Source of the DNA: an uncultured Lachnospiraceae bacterium
GTDB lineage: Bacteria > Bacillota > Clostridia > Lachnospirales > Lachnospiraceae
Length of the DNA stretch: 64,000 nt
Assembly (NCBI GenBank): GCA_947630855.1
Contig: CANRJF010000001.1
Coordinates: 1 to 64,000, forward strand
Reading direction: 5' to 3'
The notes beneath the pieces were generated by a model. It was given only the letters and a program-made list of their open reading frames with translations. It was not told where the DNA came from and did no database searches. Numbering within the stretch: position 1 is the first letter of the stretch; every line of letters starts with the position of its first letter. This document shows, piece by piece, positions 43,462-53,792 of this stretch. A program made the position numbers and the translations under genes.

Positions 43462-45132
43462 TTAAAACAACCCTGTAATTTTGCCCTTATCGTCCACATC
43501 AATTCCGTTTGCCGCCGGAACCTTTGGCAGTCCCGGCATTGTCATAATGGCGCCTAATACCGCCACTACAAAACCTGCTCCGGCAGACACATAAACTTCC
43601 CTTACATTCACGGTAAAATCCGTGGGCCTTCCCAGTTTTGTCTGGTCATCCGACAGGGAATACTGGGTTTTTGCCATGCACACAGGAAAATGTCCCATGC
43701 CAAGCTCCGTAATCCTTTTTAATTCCTTTTCCGCCGCCGGAGAATATGTGACATCTTTTGCACCGTAAATTTCTTTTGCAATGGTTTCAATTTTCTTATT
43801 CAGTTCCATATCATCAGGATAGAGCACTTTAAAATCACTTTTTTTATTCTCTAAGGTTTCCAAAACTTTTTCGGCTAAGGCAATTCCACCTTTTCCCCCT
43901 TTTTCCCAGACTTCTGATAAGGCAAATTCACACCCTTTTTCCTTGCAGAAATTTTCCACGTAATCCGTTTCTGCCTTTGTGTCTGTCACAAAGGAATTTA
44001 AGGTAACTACCACCGGAACACCGTATTTTTGCAGATTTTCAATATGTTTTTCCAGGTTTACAATACCCTTCTTTAAGGCATCCAAATTTTCGGCAGGAAG
44101 GTCTGCTTTTTTCACGCCCCCATTGTATTTTAAGGCGCGGACGGTGGCTACCAGCACAACGCAGTCAGGATGCAGACCGGCTTTCCGGCATTTGATATCA
44201 AAAAACTTTTCTGCCCCAAGGTCGGCGCCGAATCCGGCTTCCGTCACCACAATATCTGCCAGTTTCAATGCTGCCTTTGTAGCTTTTACACTGTTGCAGC
44301 CGTGGGCAATATTGGCAAAAGGCCCGCCATGCACAATGGCCGGGGTATGCTCTAATGTCTGAATCAAATTAGGTTTTAAGGCATCCTTAAGAAGGGCAGC
44401 CATGGCTCCGGTAGCTTTTAAATCTTCTGCCGTAACAGGTTTCCCCTCAAATGTATAGGCAACAATAATGTCAGAAAGGCGTTTCTTTAAGTCTTTCATA
44501 TTATCTGCCAGACAGAGAATTGCCATAATCTCGGAAGCCACCGTGATAACAAAACTCTCTTCCCTTACCATCCCGTCGGTTTTGCTCCCTAAGCCCACTA
44601 CCGTATTTCTGAGAACCCTGTCATTCATATCCAGACAGCGTTTCCATACAATCTGCCTCGGGTCAATGCCAAGTTCATTTCCCTGCTGAATATGATTATC
44701 CAAAAGGGCTGCCAGCAGGTTATTTGCAGAGGTAATGGCATGGAAATCCCCTGTAAAATGTAAATTTAAATCTTCCATGGGAACTACCTGGGCATATCCT
44801 CCTCCCGCGGCCCCGCCTTTTACGCCAAAGCATGGGCCTAGGGAAGGTTCTCTTAAAGCTAAAATAGCTTTTTTGTTTAAACATCCAAATGCTTCACCTA
44901 AACCTATACTGGTGGTTGTCTTTCCCTCCCCCGCAGGCGTAGGGTTAATGGCTGTCACCAGCACAAGTTTTCCATCCTTATTATTTTTGATACGCTCTAA
45001 CAGTTCATCGGATAATTTGGCTTTGTATTTCCCGTAAAATTCCAATTCATCCGGGGCAATATCCAGTTTTGCCGCAACTTCTTCAATGGGAATCATGGCT
45101 GCATTTTGTGCGATTTCAATATCTGTTTTCAT
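43462..45132 (-). CDS. fhs: Formate-tetrahydrofolate ligase
   Basis: ATP-dependent formation of 10-formyl-THF from formate, an entry point to one-carbon metabolism and, in acetogens, to the Wood-Ljungdahl methyl branch. It is 556 residues long. The phosphate-binding loop [14 protein letters not shown] is near residue 65, and [20 protein letters not shown] follows near residue 108. AAGGAGG precedes the ATG. No other acetogenesis gene is in the window, so its presence alone does not show acetogeny. Confidence 0.96.
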   Translation of the reverse strand: MKTDIEIAQNAAMIPIEEVAAKLDIAPDELEFYGKYKAKLSDELLERIKNNKDGKLVLVTAINPTPAGEGKTTTSIGLGEAFGCLNKKAILALREPSLGPCFGVKGGAAGGGYAQVVPMEDLNLHFTGDFHAITSANNLLAALLDNHIQQGNELGIDPRQIVWKRCLDMNDRVLRNTVVGLGSKTDGMVREESFVITVASEIMAILCLADNMKDLKKRLSDIIVAYTFEGKPVTAEDLKATGAMAALLKDALKPNLIQTLEHTPAIVHGGPFANIAHGCNSVKATKAALKLADIVVTEAGFGADLGAEKFFDIKCRKAGLHPDCVVLVATVRALKYNGGVKKADLPAENLDALKKGIVNLEKHIENLQKYGVPVVVTLNSFVTDTKAETDYVENFCKEKGCEFALSEVWEKGGKGGIALAEKVLETLENKKSDFKVLYPDDMELNKKIETIAKEIYGAKDVTYSPAAEKELKRITELGMGHFPVCMAKTQYSLSDDQTKLGRPTDFTVNVREVYVSAGAGFVVAVLGAIMTMPGLPKVPAANGIDVDDKGKITGLF

Positions 45133-45183
45133 ATGCCTGTATCCTCCTTCTTAAAAAAGAGTATTTGTTTTGTTCCCTCACAG

Positions 45184-47961
45184 TTATACATACTCTTCTA
45201 TATACTGTTCAAATTCCTCCGGGGACATAAGTATCTTTCTTGGCTTTGTGCCTTCTTCCGGCCCAACAAGACCGGCTTCCTCCAACTGGTCCATAATCCG
45301 TGCCGCCCGGTTAAATCCCACTTTAAATTTCCTCTGTATAGAGCCGATGGAACCTTTTTCGCTCTCAATTAAAAATTTCCCCACTTCCGTAAACAGTACA
45401 TCCCTGTCATCACCGTTATTTCCGCCGCCGTCAGAAATGGACATGGATATATTCTGGGACTGCTCCACGCTTTCCTGAATATGGGCGCTGTAATTTGCCC
45501 CGCCGTTTTCATTTTTGATAAAGTCCACGACGGCGCTCACCTCGTCATCACTGACAAACGCTCCCTGTACCCTTAAGGGTTTCTGGTAATTCTGCGGGAA
45601 AAACAGCATATCTCCTTTTCCTAAAAGTTTTTCCGCACCAACCATATCCAGTATGGTTCTAGAATCCACCCCGGAAGTTACTGCAAAAGCAATACGGCTT
45701 GGCATGTTTGCCTTAATCAGTCCGGTAATAACATTTACGGAGGGTCTTTGGGTGGCTATGATAAGATGGATGCCTGCCGCCCTGGCAAGCTGTGCCAGAC
45801 GGCAGATGGATGTCTCCACTTCATTGCTTGCCACCATCATCAAATCCGCCAGCTCATCTACAATAATCACAATCTGAGGCATTTTCTTTGGCTTATTTTC
45901 ATCCGGTATATCTTTTATCGATTCCACCTTGGCATTGTAGCCTTTAATTTCCCGGACTCCGTATTCCGCAAATTTTTTATATCTGTCATCCATTTCCGCC
46001 ACTGCCCAGTTCAGCGCACCGGCAGCCTTTTTCGGGTCTGTGACAACGGGAATCATCAAATGAGGAATGCCGTTATATACACTAAGTTCCACCACTTTAG
46101 GGTCTACCATAATGAGTTTTACATCATCCGGATGGGCCTTGTAAAGAATACTCATAATAATGGTATTGATACAAACGGATTTACCGGAACCGGTGGCACC
46201 GGCAATAAGCACATGGGGCATCTTGGCAATATCAGAGACAATGACTTTTCCCGCGATATCTTTTCCCGCCGCAAATGCAATATTGGAAGTGTTTTTCTGA
46301 AACTCCTGGGATTCTACCAAATCACGGAACATAACCGGTACGGTTTCTTTGTTGGGAATCTCAATGCCTATGGCTGCTTTTCCGGGGATGGGAGCCTCCA
46401 TACGGATATCCGCAGCCGCAAGATTTAATTTAATATCATCCGTCAGGTTTACAATCTTGCTGACTTTTACCCCCATTTCCGGCTGGATTTCATAGCGGGT
46501 AACGGAAGGGCCGCTGCTCACATTGGAAATCGTAACGTTTACGCCGAAATTTTTAAGGGTCTGCTGTAATTTGTTGGCAGTTTCCATAAGATGTATCTTG
46601 GAATCTCCCATAGTCTTTTTGCCCCCGGATTTTAACAGTTTTACAGGCGGGAATACATATTCTTTTACCTGTACTTCTTCCACTGCCGCGTCCATCTGTT
46701 TTGCAATCGCAGCATTTTCTTCTTCTGTGTTCTTTTCCGCTTTCTGAGGCGTATTATCTGCCCCGGAATGATTTTCCGTCACGGGTTTTACCTGGGACTT
46801 GGCAGAAAACACCTCTGTCGCATCAAATTTCGTGGGCGCGGTAAATTCCTCTGCCGCATCAAATTCCGTGGGCGCGGTAAATTCCTCTGCCACATCAAAT
46901 TCCGCCGCCATGGTAAATTCCGACTCCGGCTGCATTTCGGCTGCCGGCTCCGTCATCTGTGCCACATCTGCCAAAAGTTCCTCCAACATGGCTGCATCAT
47001 TATATTCCGGCACAGAAGTTTCACCGGATGCCAAAGGCTCTTCCCCGGGGAAAACATTTGAAGGTTCCGATGCAAATATTTTTTCCGTCACAGGCTCCGG
47101 GAAAACCGGTTCTGCAAAAGCCGGCTCCGGCACATTGGGCTTAGAATCAGAAGAAATATCTTCTAACGGAATATCTTCTAAAGTAATTTCACTGATCTCA
47201 TCATTCCTTTTTCGTTTGGGCTTGCAGACAACGGTATCAATTGCCACGCCTTCCACACGTTTCTCCATACGCTTTAACTGCCGCTGCTTTTCATTCTCCT
47301 CTTCCCTTGCCTCACGGGCTTCCCTGCGCCTTGCCTGGTTATCATGGTAGCGGATGGCATCTTCCTTTGCGGATTCGTACATTTTCTGCCCGCCCCGCTT
47401 CATGCCGGAAAAAATAGAACGTTCCGTAATTAACACCACGGAAATAATCATCACTGCAATACTGATTACAAAAGAGCCGAAAGTCCCGAAATTCGGGGCA
47501 CAGAGCCATACAAAAATACCTCCTAATGCCCCACCGCCCTTTTTAAAAGCAGCGCCATATGTATATGCATTTTTAATGATTTCGGAACTTTCCGTCCCCT
47601 GTTTCTCAATTAAAAGCTGGGCAAACATGCACAGAGAAAAAAATAACAAAATACATGCCACAAATTTAAAAATAGCAAAATGGTTATTTTTATTGGAAAT
47701 AATAAAACATGCCCCTACAAATAACAGAATGGGAAATATGTATGCTAAAAATCCAAACAAGCCGAAAATTAAGGAACTTGCCGCGTTTCCCACTTTGCCC
47801 CCGATGCCGAAATTGCTGATAAACAGCAAAATGGAAACTGCAAGAAGTATCCATAAGATTATTTCGCTCTCAAAAGTCAATTCCTGTGTCTTTTTACTGT
47901 TTTTCTTTCTGGATGATGTTTTTCTCCGGTTTGTCTGAGTTTTCTTCCTCTCAGATGCCAT
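45184..47961 (-). CDS. ftsK: DNA translocase FtsK/SpoIIIE
   Basis: DNA pump for chromosome segregation at the septum, 925 residues. Four transmembrane helices occupy about residues 30-180. A long linker (about 200-420), acidic and repetitive, is followed by the motor with GATGSGKSV (Walker A near residue 585) and [10 protein letters not shown]. The C-terminal gamma winged-helix domain (about 855-925) has [16 protein letters not shown]. The nearest purine-rich site (AAGGAG) is about 13 bases from the ATG, rather far. FtsK and SpoIIIE cannot be separated here. tepA, two genes upstream, is a common neighbour of spoIIIE in Bacillus. Confidence 0.94.
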   Translation of the reverse strand: MASERKKTQTNRRKTSSRKKNSKKTQELTFESEIILWILLAVSILLFISNFGIGGKVGNAASSLIFGLFGFLAYIFPILLFVGACFIISNKNNHFAIFKFVACILLFFSLCMFAQLLIEKQGTESSEIIKNAYTYGAAFKKGGGALGGIFVWLCAPNFGTFGSFVISIAVMIISVVLITERSIFSGMKRGGQKMYESAKEDAIRYHDNQARRREAREAREEENEKQRQLKRMEKRVEGVAIDTVVCKPKRKRNDEISEITLEDIPLEDISSDSKPNVPEPAFAEPVFPEPVTEKIFASEPSNVFPGEEPLASGETSVPEYNDAAMLEELLADVAQMTEPAAEMQPESEFTMAAEFDVAEEFTAPTEFDAAEEFTAPTKFDATEVFSAKSQVKPVTENHSGADNTPQKAEKNTEEENAAIAKQMDAAVEEVQVKEYVFPPVKLLKSGGKKTMGDSKIHLMETANKLQQTLKNFGVNVTISNVSSGPSVTRYEIQPEMGVKVSKIVNLTDDIKLNLAAADIRMEAPIPGKAAIGIEIPNKETVPVMFRDLVESQEFQKNTSNIAFAAGKDIAGKVIVSDIAKMPHVLIAGATGSGKSVCINTIIMSILYKAHPDDVKLIMVDPKVVELSVYNGIPHLMIPVVTDPKKAAGALNWAVAEMDDRYKKFAEYGVREIKGYNAKVESIKDIPDENKPKKMPQIVIIVDELADLMMVASNEVETSICRLAQLARAAGIHLIIATQRPSVNVITGLIKANMPSRIAFAVTSGVDSRTILDMVGAEKLLGKGDMLFFPQNYQKPLRVQGAFVSDDEVSAVVDFIKNENGGANYSAHIQESVEQSQNISMSISDGGGNNGDDRDVLFTEVGKFLIESEKGSIGSIQRKFKVGFNRAARIMDQLEEAGLVGPEEGTKPRKILMSPEEFEQYIEEYV
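46819..46920. repeat. 36-bp tandem repeats inside the ftsK linker
   Basis: Two almost identical 36-base units (46819-46854, 46855-46890) and a diverged third encode 12-residue repeats of the form [12 protein letters not shown] in the FtsK linker. They stay in frame and lengthen the disordered region between membrane and motor domains. Confidence 0.85.
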
Positions 47962-47985
47962 AACTTTTCCACTGCTCCTTGTCTT

Positions 47986-48864
47986 TTATAGTGTATAAAA
48001 ATATCCGCCGATTGAAATCAATCCCACAATCAGGCAATACACTGCAAAAATCGTAAATTTCTTATTGCGCACTACTACAAGCATGGTTTTAATACAGATA
48101 TATCCTACTACCGCCGCGCACAACACTCCGGCAGCATAACTTCCCGCTTCCACAGGCGTAATATTAAGCCCCGCAATATCTTTGACTTCTAAAATTACTG
48201 CCCCAAGCACTGCGGGAATAGACATAATAAAAGAATATTTCACCGCAAATTTACGGTTAAATCCGCTTAATAAACATGCGGTAATGGTGGTTCCTGAGCG
48301 GGACAGCCCGGGCAGGGTTGCAAATCCCTGACAGATGCCGATAAAAAACGCGTTGGAGTATGTGACATTTTTTGGCGTCTTTTTCCCGTCTTTTGCCCTG
48401 TCTGAAATAAACAGCAATACGGAAGTAATCACCAGGCAGATTCCCGGCACCAACAAAGTTGTTGCGGCGGCTTCCACCACATTTGCCCCCACAACCCCAA
48501 TGATTCCTGTGGGAATTGTGGACACAATCACCAGCATTACAAACTTACGGTAAGAAGAATCCACCAGCTTGTAGTAAGGATTATCTGACCTGTGAATCAC
48601 GTTTCCCACAAAAATACCTATGTTTTTAAAGAAATCAACAATCAAATCCACGCCTTCTTTAAACATCTCAAAGATATCCTTGTAAAAAGCGACAAAAATT
48701 GCGGCTAAAGTACCAAGATGCAGCAGGACATCAAACAAAATCCCCGTATCCGTCTCCACATGGAACAAAATTTTGAATAAAGCCAGATGCCCGGAACTGC
48801 TCACCGGAAGAAATTCTGTCAACCCCTGGATAATTCCCATTATAATCGCTTGTAAAAATGACAT
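47986..48864 (-). CDS. uppP: Undecaprenyl-diphosphate phosphatase
   Basis: Membrane phosphatase (BacA type) that recycles the undecaprenyl carrier for peptidoglycan synthesis; overproduction gives bacitracin tolerance in other species. The 292-residue polytopic protein contains the two family motifs: EFLPVSSSGHL near residue 17 and PGLSRSGTTI near residue 190. AGGAGG precedes the ATG. ftsK follows it directly, so division and carrier recycling may share a transcript. Confidence 0.95.
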   Translation of the reverse strand: MSFLQAIIMGIIQGLTEFLPVSSSGHLALFKILFHVETDTGILFDVLLHLGTLAAIFVAFYKDIFEMFKEGVDLIVDFFKNIGIFVGNVIHRSDNPYYKLVDSSYRKFVMLVIVSTIPTGIIGVVGANVVEAAATTLLVPGICLVITSVLLFISDRAKDGKKTPKNVTYSNAFFIGICQGFATLPGLSRSGTTITACLLSGFNRKFAVKYSFIMSIPAVLGAVILEVKDIAGLNITPVEAGSYAAGVLCAAVVGYICIKTMLVVVRNKKFTIFAVYCLIVGLISIGGYFYTL

Positions 48865-48900
48865 AATCTACCTCCTGAATATAAAATTCAATCACTTCTT

Positions 48901-48929
48901 AGTCTAGCATATTTCAGTCGGATTGTCAT
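48901..48929 (-). promoter_or_regulatory. Probable promoter for uppP
   Basis: ATGACA, 17 bases and TAGACT on the minus strand, about 36 bases upstream of the uppP start. The hexamers are imperfect but well spaced. Confidence 0.45.
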
Positions 48930-48961
48930 TATCTGGTTTTTAATTATTTTTTTTAATTTTT

Positions 48962-49627
48962 TTATTTTGAAGCATCAATCAGCTCGTGTATTTTGGATAC
49001 AGCCTCCCTGATGCCCCCTACCTGGTTAATCAGGCCCTCTTTTACCGCGTCTTCCCCCACCAATATGGTTCCTAAATCCTTGGAGAGCATATCGGTATTC
49101 ATCATCATCTGTTCCAACTGCTCTAATCTTGCATTGGAATGGCGCTCTATAAAGGTTAAAATCCGATCCTGCATCTGTTTAAAATAGTCATAGGTCTGTT
49201 TTGCCCCAATCACCGTGCCGCTCATACGCACAGGATGGATTACCATGGTGCCGGAAGGGACAATAAAGGAGTAATCCGTAGACACTGCCAGGGGTACGCC
49301 GATGGAATGGGAACCGCCTAAAACCAAGGACACAGAGGGCTTACTGATACTTGATACCATCTCTGCTATGGCAAGGCCGCTCTCCACGTCTCCGCCTACC
49401 GTATTTAAAATCAGAAGCAGCCCGTCCACGTCTTCACTGTCTTCAATGACTGCAAGCTGAGGCAGTACATGTTCATATTTTGTTGTTTTCGTGGTGCTTG
49501 GCAGACATTCATGGCCTTCGATTTCACCGATAACGCTTAGTAGATGAATATGATGATTTCTTTTGGGGTTGTCTAACACTGCCTGTCCATATTCTTTTAT
49601 TGTATCTGCTTTATTTGTTTCGCTCAT
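48962..49627 (-). CDS. tepA: ClpP-like serine protease (TepA/YmfB type)
   Basis: ClpP-fold peptidase of 221 residues that lacks an obvious Clp ATPase partner. The nucleophile lies in GGSHSIG near residue 121 and the histidine in MVIHPVRMSG near residue 146; GGDVESGLAIAEMV is the conserved oxyanion helix region. TepA in Bacillus assists protein translocation and SASP degradation. The ATG at 49627 has GGAGGT just upstream and is preferred over the longer ORF. Proximity to ftsK/spoIIIE agrees with ymfB-spoIIIE. Confidence 0.85.
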   Translation of the reverse strand: MSETNKADTIKEYGQAVLDNPKRNHHIHLLSVIGEIEGHECLPSTTKTTKYEHVLPQLAVIEDSEDVDGLLLILNTVGGDVESGLAIAEMVSSISKPSVSLVLGGSHSIGVPLAVSTDYSFIVPSGTMVIHPVRMSGTVIGAKQTYDYFKQMQDRILTFIERHSNARLEQLEQMMMNTDMLSKDLGTILVGEDAVKEGLINQVGGIREAVSKIHELIDASK

Positions 49628-49649
49628 AATTACCTCCGGAATATACATG

Positions 49650-49677
49650 AAAAGAGGGTGTTTTACCACCCTCTCCA
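49650..49677 (-). terminator. Intrinsic terminator after glgA
   Basis: On the minus strand AGAGGGTG and CACCCTCT pair around a six-base loop and are followed by TTTTC. It lies between the glgA stop and the start of tepA. Confidence 0.75.
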
Positions 49678-49705
49678 TTTTTTTATAGTATATCCCGGTT
49701 TCCTG

Positions 49706-51157
49706 TTAATATCCTAAGAGGTAATTATACAAATTCTGGTATTTTTCTTTGGAAGCCTTCCAGGAATAATCCATTCCCATTCCTCTCTCTACCATCTGGT
49801 TCCACTGGCGTTTCCTGTCAAAATAAATATGTTTGGAATAATTGACAGTAGCTAACATTTCATCTGCATTATAATTGCGGAATGAGAAGCCTTCTCCCGT
49901 ATTCTCATACTCGTTAAAGGCGTCCACCGTATCTTTTAACCCTCCTGTCTCACGGACAATGGGCACTGTTCCGTAACGGTAGGAAATCAACTGTGTCAAT
50001 CCGCATGGTTCAAAGCGGGAGGGCATTAAGAATGCATCTGCAGCCGCATATAATTTATGTGCCAAATCATCGGAATAACAAATATTGGCGGAAATCCTGT
50101 CAGGATATTTCCATGCATAGTGGCGGAACATGTTTTCATATTTCACGTCACCTGTTCCGATAATCACAAACTGGGTGTAATCGTCTGCAATGTAATCCAT
50201 CATGTAGCTGATTAAGTCTAATCCCTTTTGGTCCGTAAGCCTGGAAATAAGGCCAATCATATACTTCTTCTTATCCACAGCCAGACCTAATTCCTGCTGA
50301 ATCTTTACCTTATTCTGTGCCTTTTTCTGGCGGAAAGATTCTGAATCATATGTGGCATAAATCTTAGGGTCTGTGGCAGGATTGTAAACATCATAATCAA
50401 TGCCATTTACAATTCCCTGCATATCATAATGCCTTGCGGCAAGAAGGCCGTTTAACCCTTCCCCGTATTCCGGCGTCTGAATCTCGTTGGCATAGGAATT
50501 ACTTACAGTTGTAATGTAATCCGCATAGACAAGGCCGCCTTTTAACATATTGGCATCCTTTTTAAACTCTAATTTATCAGGAGTAAAAAGGTGTGCCCCG
50601 AATCCGGTGAGCCCTCTCATAGTCTGAATATCCCACACTCCCTGGAACTGCAGGTTGTGGATGGTGATAATTGTCTTAATATTCCAGTAGAAAGAATCTG
50701 CGCTGAACTCATTTTTTAAATATACCGGGATAAAACCTGTCTCCCAGTCATGACAGTGAATTAAATCCGGCCGGAAATCAATAGCCTTTAAAATAGATAA
50801 TACGGCTTTGTCAAAGAAACAGAATTTTTCGATATCATAACGGATATTCCCATAAATCTGGAAACAGTTAAAATATTCCTGATTATCAATGAAATAATAG
50901 GTAATGCCATCCAGTACATACTTAAAGATACCAACATATTTCCTGGGGATATAACTTCCCGTTCCCATGTAGAAATTGGTGATATACTCAAAGTTGTTCC
51001 TGAAATGCTCCGGTATGCAGCTATACATGGGCAGTACAACCCGTACATCCCATTCGTCTTTGGAAAACTCCTTTGGCAATGCGCCACATACATCGGCAAG
51101 CCCGCCTGTTTTAATGAACGGAACGCACTCTGACGTGGCAAAAAGTATTTTTTTCAT
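49706..51157 (-). CDS. glgA: Glycogen synthase (ADP-glucose type)
   Basis: GT5 glycosyltransferase that extends alpha-1,4-glucan from ADP-glucose. The 483-residue protein starts with the ECVPFIKTGGLADV segment, where KTGG binds the nucleotide sugar; GLISRLTDQKG near residue 310 and FMPSRFEPCGLTQ near residue 380 are the C-terminal GT-B motifs. No other glycogen gene (glgB, C, D, P) is in the window, so this copy stands apart from a glg operon. It follows yebC by 25 bases. Confidence 0.95.
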   Translation of the reverse strand: MKKILFATSECVPFIKTGGLADVCGALPKEFSKDEWDVRVVLPMYSCIPEHFRNNFEYITNFYMGTGSYIPRKYVGIFKYVLDGITYYFIDNQEYFNCFQIYGNIRYDIEKFCFFDKAVLSILKAIDFRPDLIHCHDWETGFIPVYLKNEFSADSFYWNIKTIITIHNLQFQGVWDIQTMRGLTGFGAHLFTPDKLEFKKDANMLKGGLVYADYITTVSNSYANEIQTPEYGEGLNGLLAARHYDMQGIVNGIDYDVYNPATDPKIYATYDSESFRQKKAQNKVKIQQELGLAVDKKKYMIGLISRLTDQKGLDLISYMMDYIADDYTQFVIIGTGDVKYENMFRHYAWKYPDRISANICYSDDLAHKLYAAADAFLMPSRFEPCGLTQLISYRYGTVPIVRETGGLKDTVDAFNEYENTGEGFSFRNYNADEMLATVNYSKHIYFDRKRQWNQMVERGMGMDYSWKASKEKYQNLYNYLLGY

Positions 51158-51182
51158 TTCTTTACCCTCCTATGAGATTTTC

Positions 51183-51911
51183 TTATTCATCCCAGTTATG
51201 ATACACTTCCTGAACATCATCATCTTCATCTAAAAAATCAAGAATCCGCTGAATATTGTTTAAGTCTGCTTCCTCCGATAAAGTTACATACGTTTGAGGC
51301 AGCATGGTGATTTCTGCATTTGCCATGGGGATTTTCTCCTGCTCTAATGCCTCCCTTACGGCAGAAAAATTTTCCGGTGAGGTAAGGATTTCAAAACTGT
51401 CCTCCTCCTCGGCAAAATCATCTGCTCCGGCGTCTAATGCCATCATCATCAAATCGTCCGCTTCCGTTTCGCATTCTTCCCTGTCTACTATAATCTGTCC
51501 CTTTTCCTCAAACATATAAGACACGCATCCCTGGGTACCAATACTTCCTCCGCCTTTGGAAAACGCATTTCGCACATTTGCCGCGGTACGGTTTTTATTG
51601 TCTGTCAATGCCTTGACTATAATTGCCGTGCCGCTTGGTCCATAGCCTTCATATGTAACCTGCTCATAATTTACATTGCCCATATCCCCTGCCGCTTTTT
51701 TAATACCCCGCTCAATGGTATCATTGGGCATATTATTGGATTTGGCTTTTGCAATCACATCTCTTAATTTACTGTTATTTGCCGGGTCAGGGCCCCCCTC
51801 TTTTACTGCAATGGCAATTTCCCGCCCGATAATTGTAAATATCTTTCCCTTTGCCGCATCATTTTTCTCTTTCTTATGCTTGATGTTGGCAAATTTGGAA
51901 TGTCCTGACAT
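51183..51911 (-). CDS. yebC: YebC/PmpR-family regulator
   Basis: Conserved three-domain protein of 242 residues (MSGHSKFANIKHKKEK at the N-terminus, GYGPSGTAIIVKALTDN in the middle). Family members have been described as transcriptional regulators and, more recently, as translation factors acting on proline stretches. Sequence alone does not choose between them. AGAGGA precedes the ATG. It lies 15 bases after the CorC/HlyC-type gene. Confidence 0.93.
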   Translation of the reverse strand: MSGHSKFANIKHKKEKNDAAKGKIFTIIGREIAIAVKEGGPDPANNSKLRDVIAKAKSNNMPNDTIERGIKKAAGDMGNVNYEQVTYEGYGPSGTAIIVKALTDNKNRTAANVRNAFSKGGGSIGTQGCVSYMFEEKGQIIVDREECETEADDLMMMALDAGADDFAEEEDSFEILTSPENFSAVREALEQEKIPMANAEITMLPQTYVTLSEEADLNNIQRILDFLDEDDDVQEVYHNWDE

Positions 51912-51926
51912 ACATCATCCTCTTTT

Positions 51927-53285
51927 CTATCTGTTTTTTCTTTTCATTTTATCATCAATTTCCGTTTCTGACAAGGACTTCTCCTGCCCTTCTGGTGATT
52001 CCTGATGCATCATGCCCTCTGAAAGCTCCGTAACTAAAACTTTCTGAATCATTTTATTTTCAATTTTTAGTACTTTAAAACTATATCCGTTGGCATTGAC
52101 GGTTATTTTATCATTGTCACCGGGGATTTTATCAATTCTGGATATTAAAAACCCGTTTAATGTTTCGTATGAATCCTCCTCTTCCTCCTGGGGAAAATCC
52201 AAAACCTTGGCAACGTCCTCATAATCTGCCATGCCGCTCATAATGTAGCTGCCGTTATACTGTTTTATAATGAGTTTTTCTTCCACATCATGTTCGTCTA
52301 AAATATCTCCCACAATAACTTCGATAATATCCTCCATTGCCACAATGCCGGAAGTTTGTCCATATTCGTCCACAACAATCACCATATGGTTCTTCTCTGC
52401 CTGCATCTCCTGAAACAGCAGATTAATATTTCTGGTTTCCGGTATGAAATCCACGTTGCGGACCAAATCTTTCATATCCTTAATCTGTTTATCGTAATAC
52501 TCAGGATTCCTGGCAAAAAGCAGGGCTTCTTTAATGTGCAGGACTCCAATGATATTGTCAATGTCATCCACATACACAGGAACTCTTGAATTATTGCTTT
52601 CCACCAGCAAATCTAAGGCTTCCCCAAAGGTAATCGTGCCGTCCAGGGCAAAAATATTTTTCCGGTGGGTCATGATATCCTTTGCTTCCTTATCTCCAAA
52701 TTCAAAGATATTATGAATCATCTCCGCTTCGCTTTCCATAAGGACGCCCTGTTCATGACCTTCTTTTACCATGGAAATAATTTCTTCCTCTGTCACGTCA
52801 TCTAAATTTTCATTGGGGTCAATTCCCACAAACCGCACAAACATGTTGGCTATCTGTTCTGACACCCACACAAAGGGGAAACAGACTTTAATGCACACAT
52901 TCATAAATCCTGCCAGATTGCCGCCCCATGAGAAAGCACGCCAGGCGGCAATTTTTGAGGGCATGTAAATGCCCAGGATAAGAATGCAGAACCAAAAAAC
53001 TACAAACCAGGCAATTTTCAGTTTCAGGCTGCATCCCTGCACAATAAAAAATCCCACGCACAAATTCAAACCTGTCAGTAAAAACTGAACCGTATGTACA
53101 CCGCTGATGGGTTTATCCATCAGCTTAAGCAGAAAGTCTGCCTTTTTGTTTCCGTCTTTTGCCTCTTTTTCCAACATGCTCTCATTCTGATTTTCAAGAG
53201 CCGCTAAAAATCCATAAAATATCATGTGTACTGCAACTAACAAAAATAATATCAGCCCTATATAAGGACTCCCACCATCATCCAT
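51927..53285 (-). CDS. CNNM/CBS-domain transporter-like protein (hemolysin/CorC family)
   Basis: Membrane protein of 452 residues in the HlyC/CorC family, related to Mg2+/Co2+ exporters. An N-terminal CNNM (DUF21) domain with about four transmembrane helices spans residues 1-165. A CBS pair (about 205-330, with DIMTHRKNIFALDG and VVDEYGQTSGIVAMEDI) is followed by the CorC-associated C-terminal domain. The old 'hemolysin' label does not imply toxicity. ATGGAGAA precedes the ATG. A well-spaced promoter lies directly upstream. Confidence 0.88.
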   Translation of the reverse strand: MDDGGSPYIGLILFLLVAVHMIFYGFLAALENQNESMLEKEAKDGNKKADFLLKLMDKPISGVHTVQFLLTGLNLCVGFFIVQGCSLKLKIAWFVVFWFCILILGIYMPSKIAAWRAFSWGGNLAGFMNVCIKVCFPFVWVSEQIANMFVRFVGIDPNENLDDVTEEEIISMVKEGHEQGVLMESEAEMIHNIFEFGDKEAKDIMTHRKNIFALDGTITFGEALDLLVESNNSRVPVYVDDIDNIIGVLHIKEALLFARNPEYYDKQIKDMKDLVRNVDFIPETRNINLLFQEMQAEKNHMVIVVDEYGQTSGIVAMEDIIEVIVGDILDEHDVEEKLIIKQYNGSYIMSGMADYEDVAKVLDFPQEEEEDSYETLNGFLISRIDKIPGDNDKITVNANGYSFKVLKIENKMIQKVLVTELSEGMMHQESPEGQEKSLSETEIDDKMKRKNR

Positions 53286-53336
53286 ACATATTCTCCATTT
53301 CGTAATATTATTGCTCTATTAGATATAAACATTTGA

Positions 53337-53365
53337 AATATACCATTAACCGGCAGTTTCGTCAA
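53337..53365 (-). promoter_or_regulatory. Promoter for the CNNM/CBS gene
   Basis: TTGACG, 17 bases, TATATT on the minus strand, about 50 bases before the start codon. The -35 hexamer lies just after the mazF stop, so this is a promoter internal to the alr-mazF-corC series. Confidence 0.6.
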
Positions 53366-53367
53366 GT

Positions 53368-53718
53368 TTATGTAGCTAATAATTCCAGACTGACTTCCAA
53401 TGCCTTATCTACTTTAAAGAGCATGTTGCTGTCTAAATGACATACTTTGTCTTTCAGACGCTTTTTATCTATTGTTCGGAGCTGCTCTAAAAGAATCACG
53501 GAATCTTTCACCAGGTCATATTCGCTGCTGTTAAGCTCCACATGGGTAGGCAGCTTTGCCTTATGCATCTGTGAGGTAATAGCCGCACAGATAACTGTGG
53601 GGCTGTGCCGGTTTCCCACATCATTTTGTATTATAAGCACAGGACGCACGCCTCCCTGCTCTGAACCGATAACCGGACGTAAATCTGCATAATAAATATC
53701 GCCTCTGTGAATTGCCAT
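53368..53718 (-). CDS. mazF: MazF/NdoA-family endoribonuclease toxin
   Basis: Sequence-specific mRNA interferase of 116 residues, strongly like B. subtilis EndoA (NdoA). [19 protein letters not shown] at the N-terminus, CAAITSQ with the catalytic Thr/Ser region and [12 protein letters not shown] are conserved. The ATG at 53718 has AGGAAG upstream; the track begins at a GTG two codons earlier. In Bacillus the antitoxin gene ndoAI lies between alr and ndoA. Here the 74-base gap after alr holds no antitoxin ORF. Confidence 0.93.
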   Translation of the reverse strand: MAIHRGDIYYADLRPVIGSEQGGVRPVLIIQNDVGNRHSPTVICAAITSQMHKAKLPTHVELNSSEYDLVKDSVILLEQLRTIDKKRLKDKVCHLDSNMLFKVDKALEVSLELLAT

Positions 53719-53792
53719 AATCACACTTCCTATCTTAATTTTATAATGGTTTTGATAGGAAGAGTATTTCCAGAATTACATATTTTATACAG

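Noticed and set aside
43462-45132. Wood-Ljungdahl gene cluster
   Set aside because: fhs and folD alone also occur in non-acetogens, and no CO dehydrogenase, methyltransferase or corrinoid genes are in the window.
45748-46428. 226-residue plus-strand ORF opposite ftsK
   Set aside because: It lies wholly within the conserved FtsK motor on the other strand; its composition is typical of an antisense shadow.
46768-47350. Long antisense ORFs opposite the ftsK linker (histidine/cysteine-rich and alanine/serine-rich)
   Set aside because: They are frame shadows of a repetitive, biased coding sequence, have no ribosome site and show no recognisable domain.
53719-53792. Antitoxin gene between alr and mazF
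   Set aside because: The gap of 74 bases holds no start codon with a ribosome site and a frame long enough for a MazE/EndoAI-like protein.
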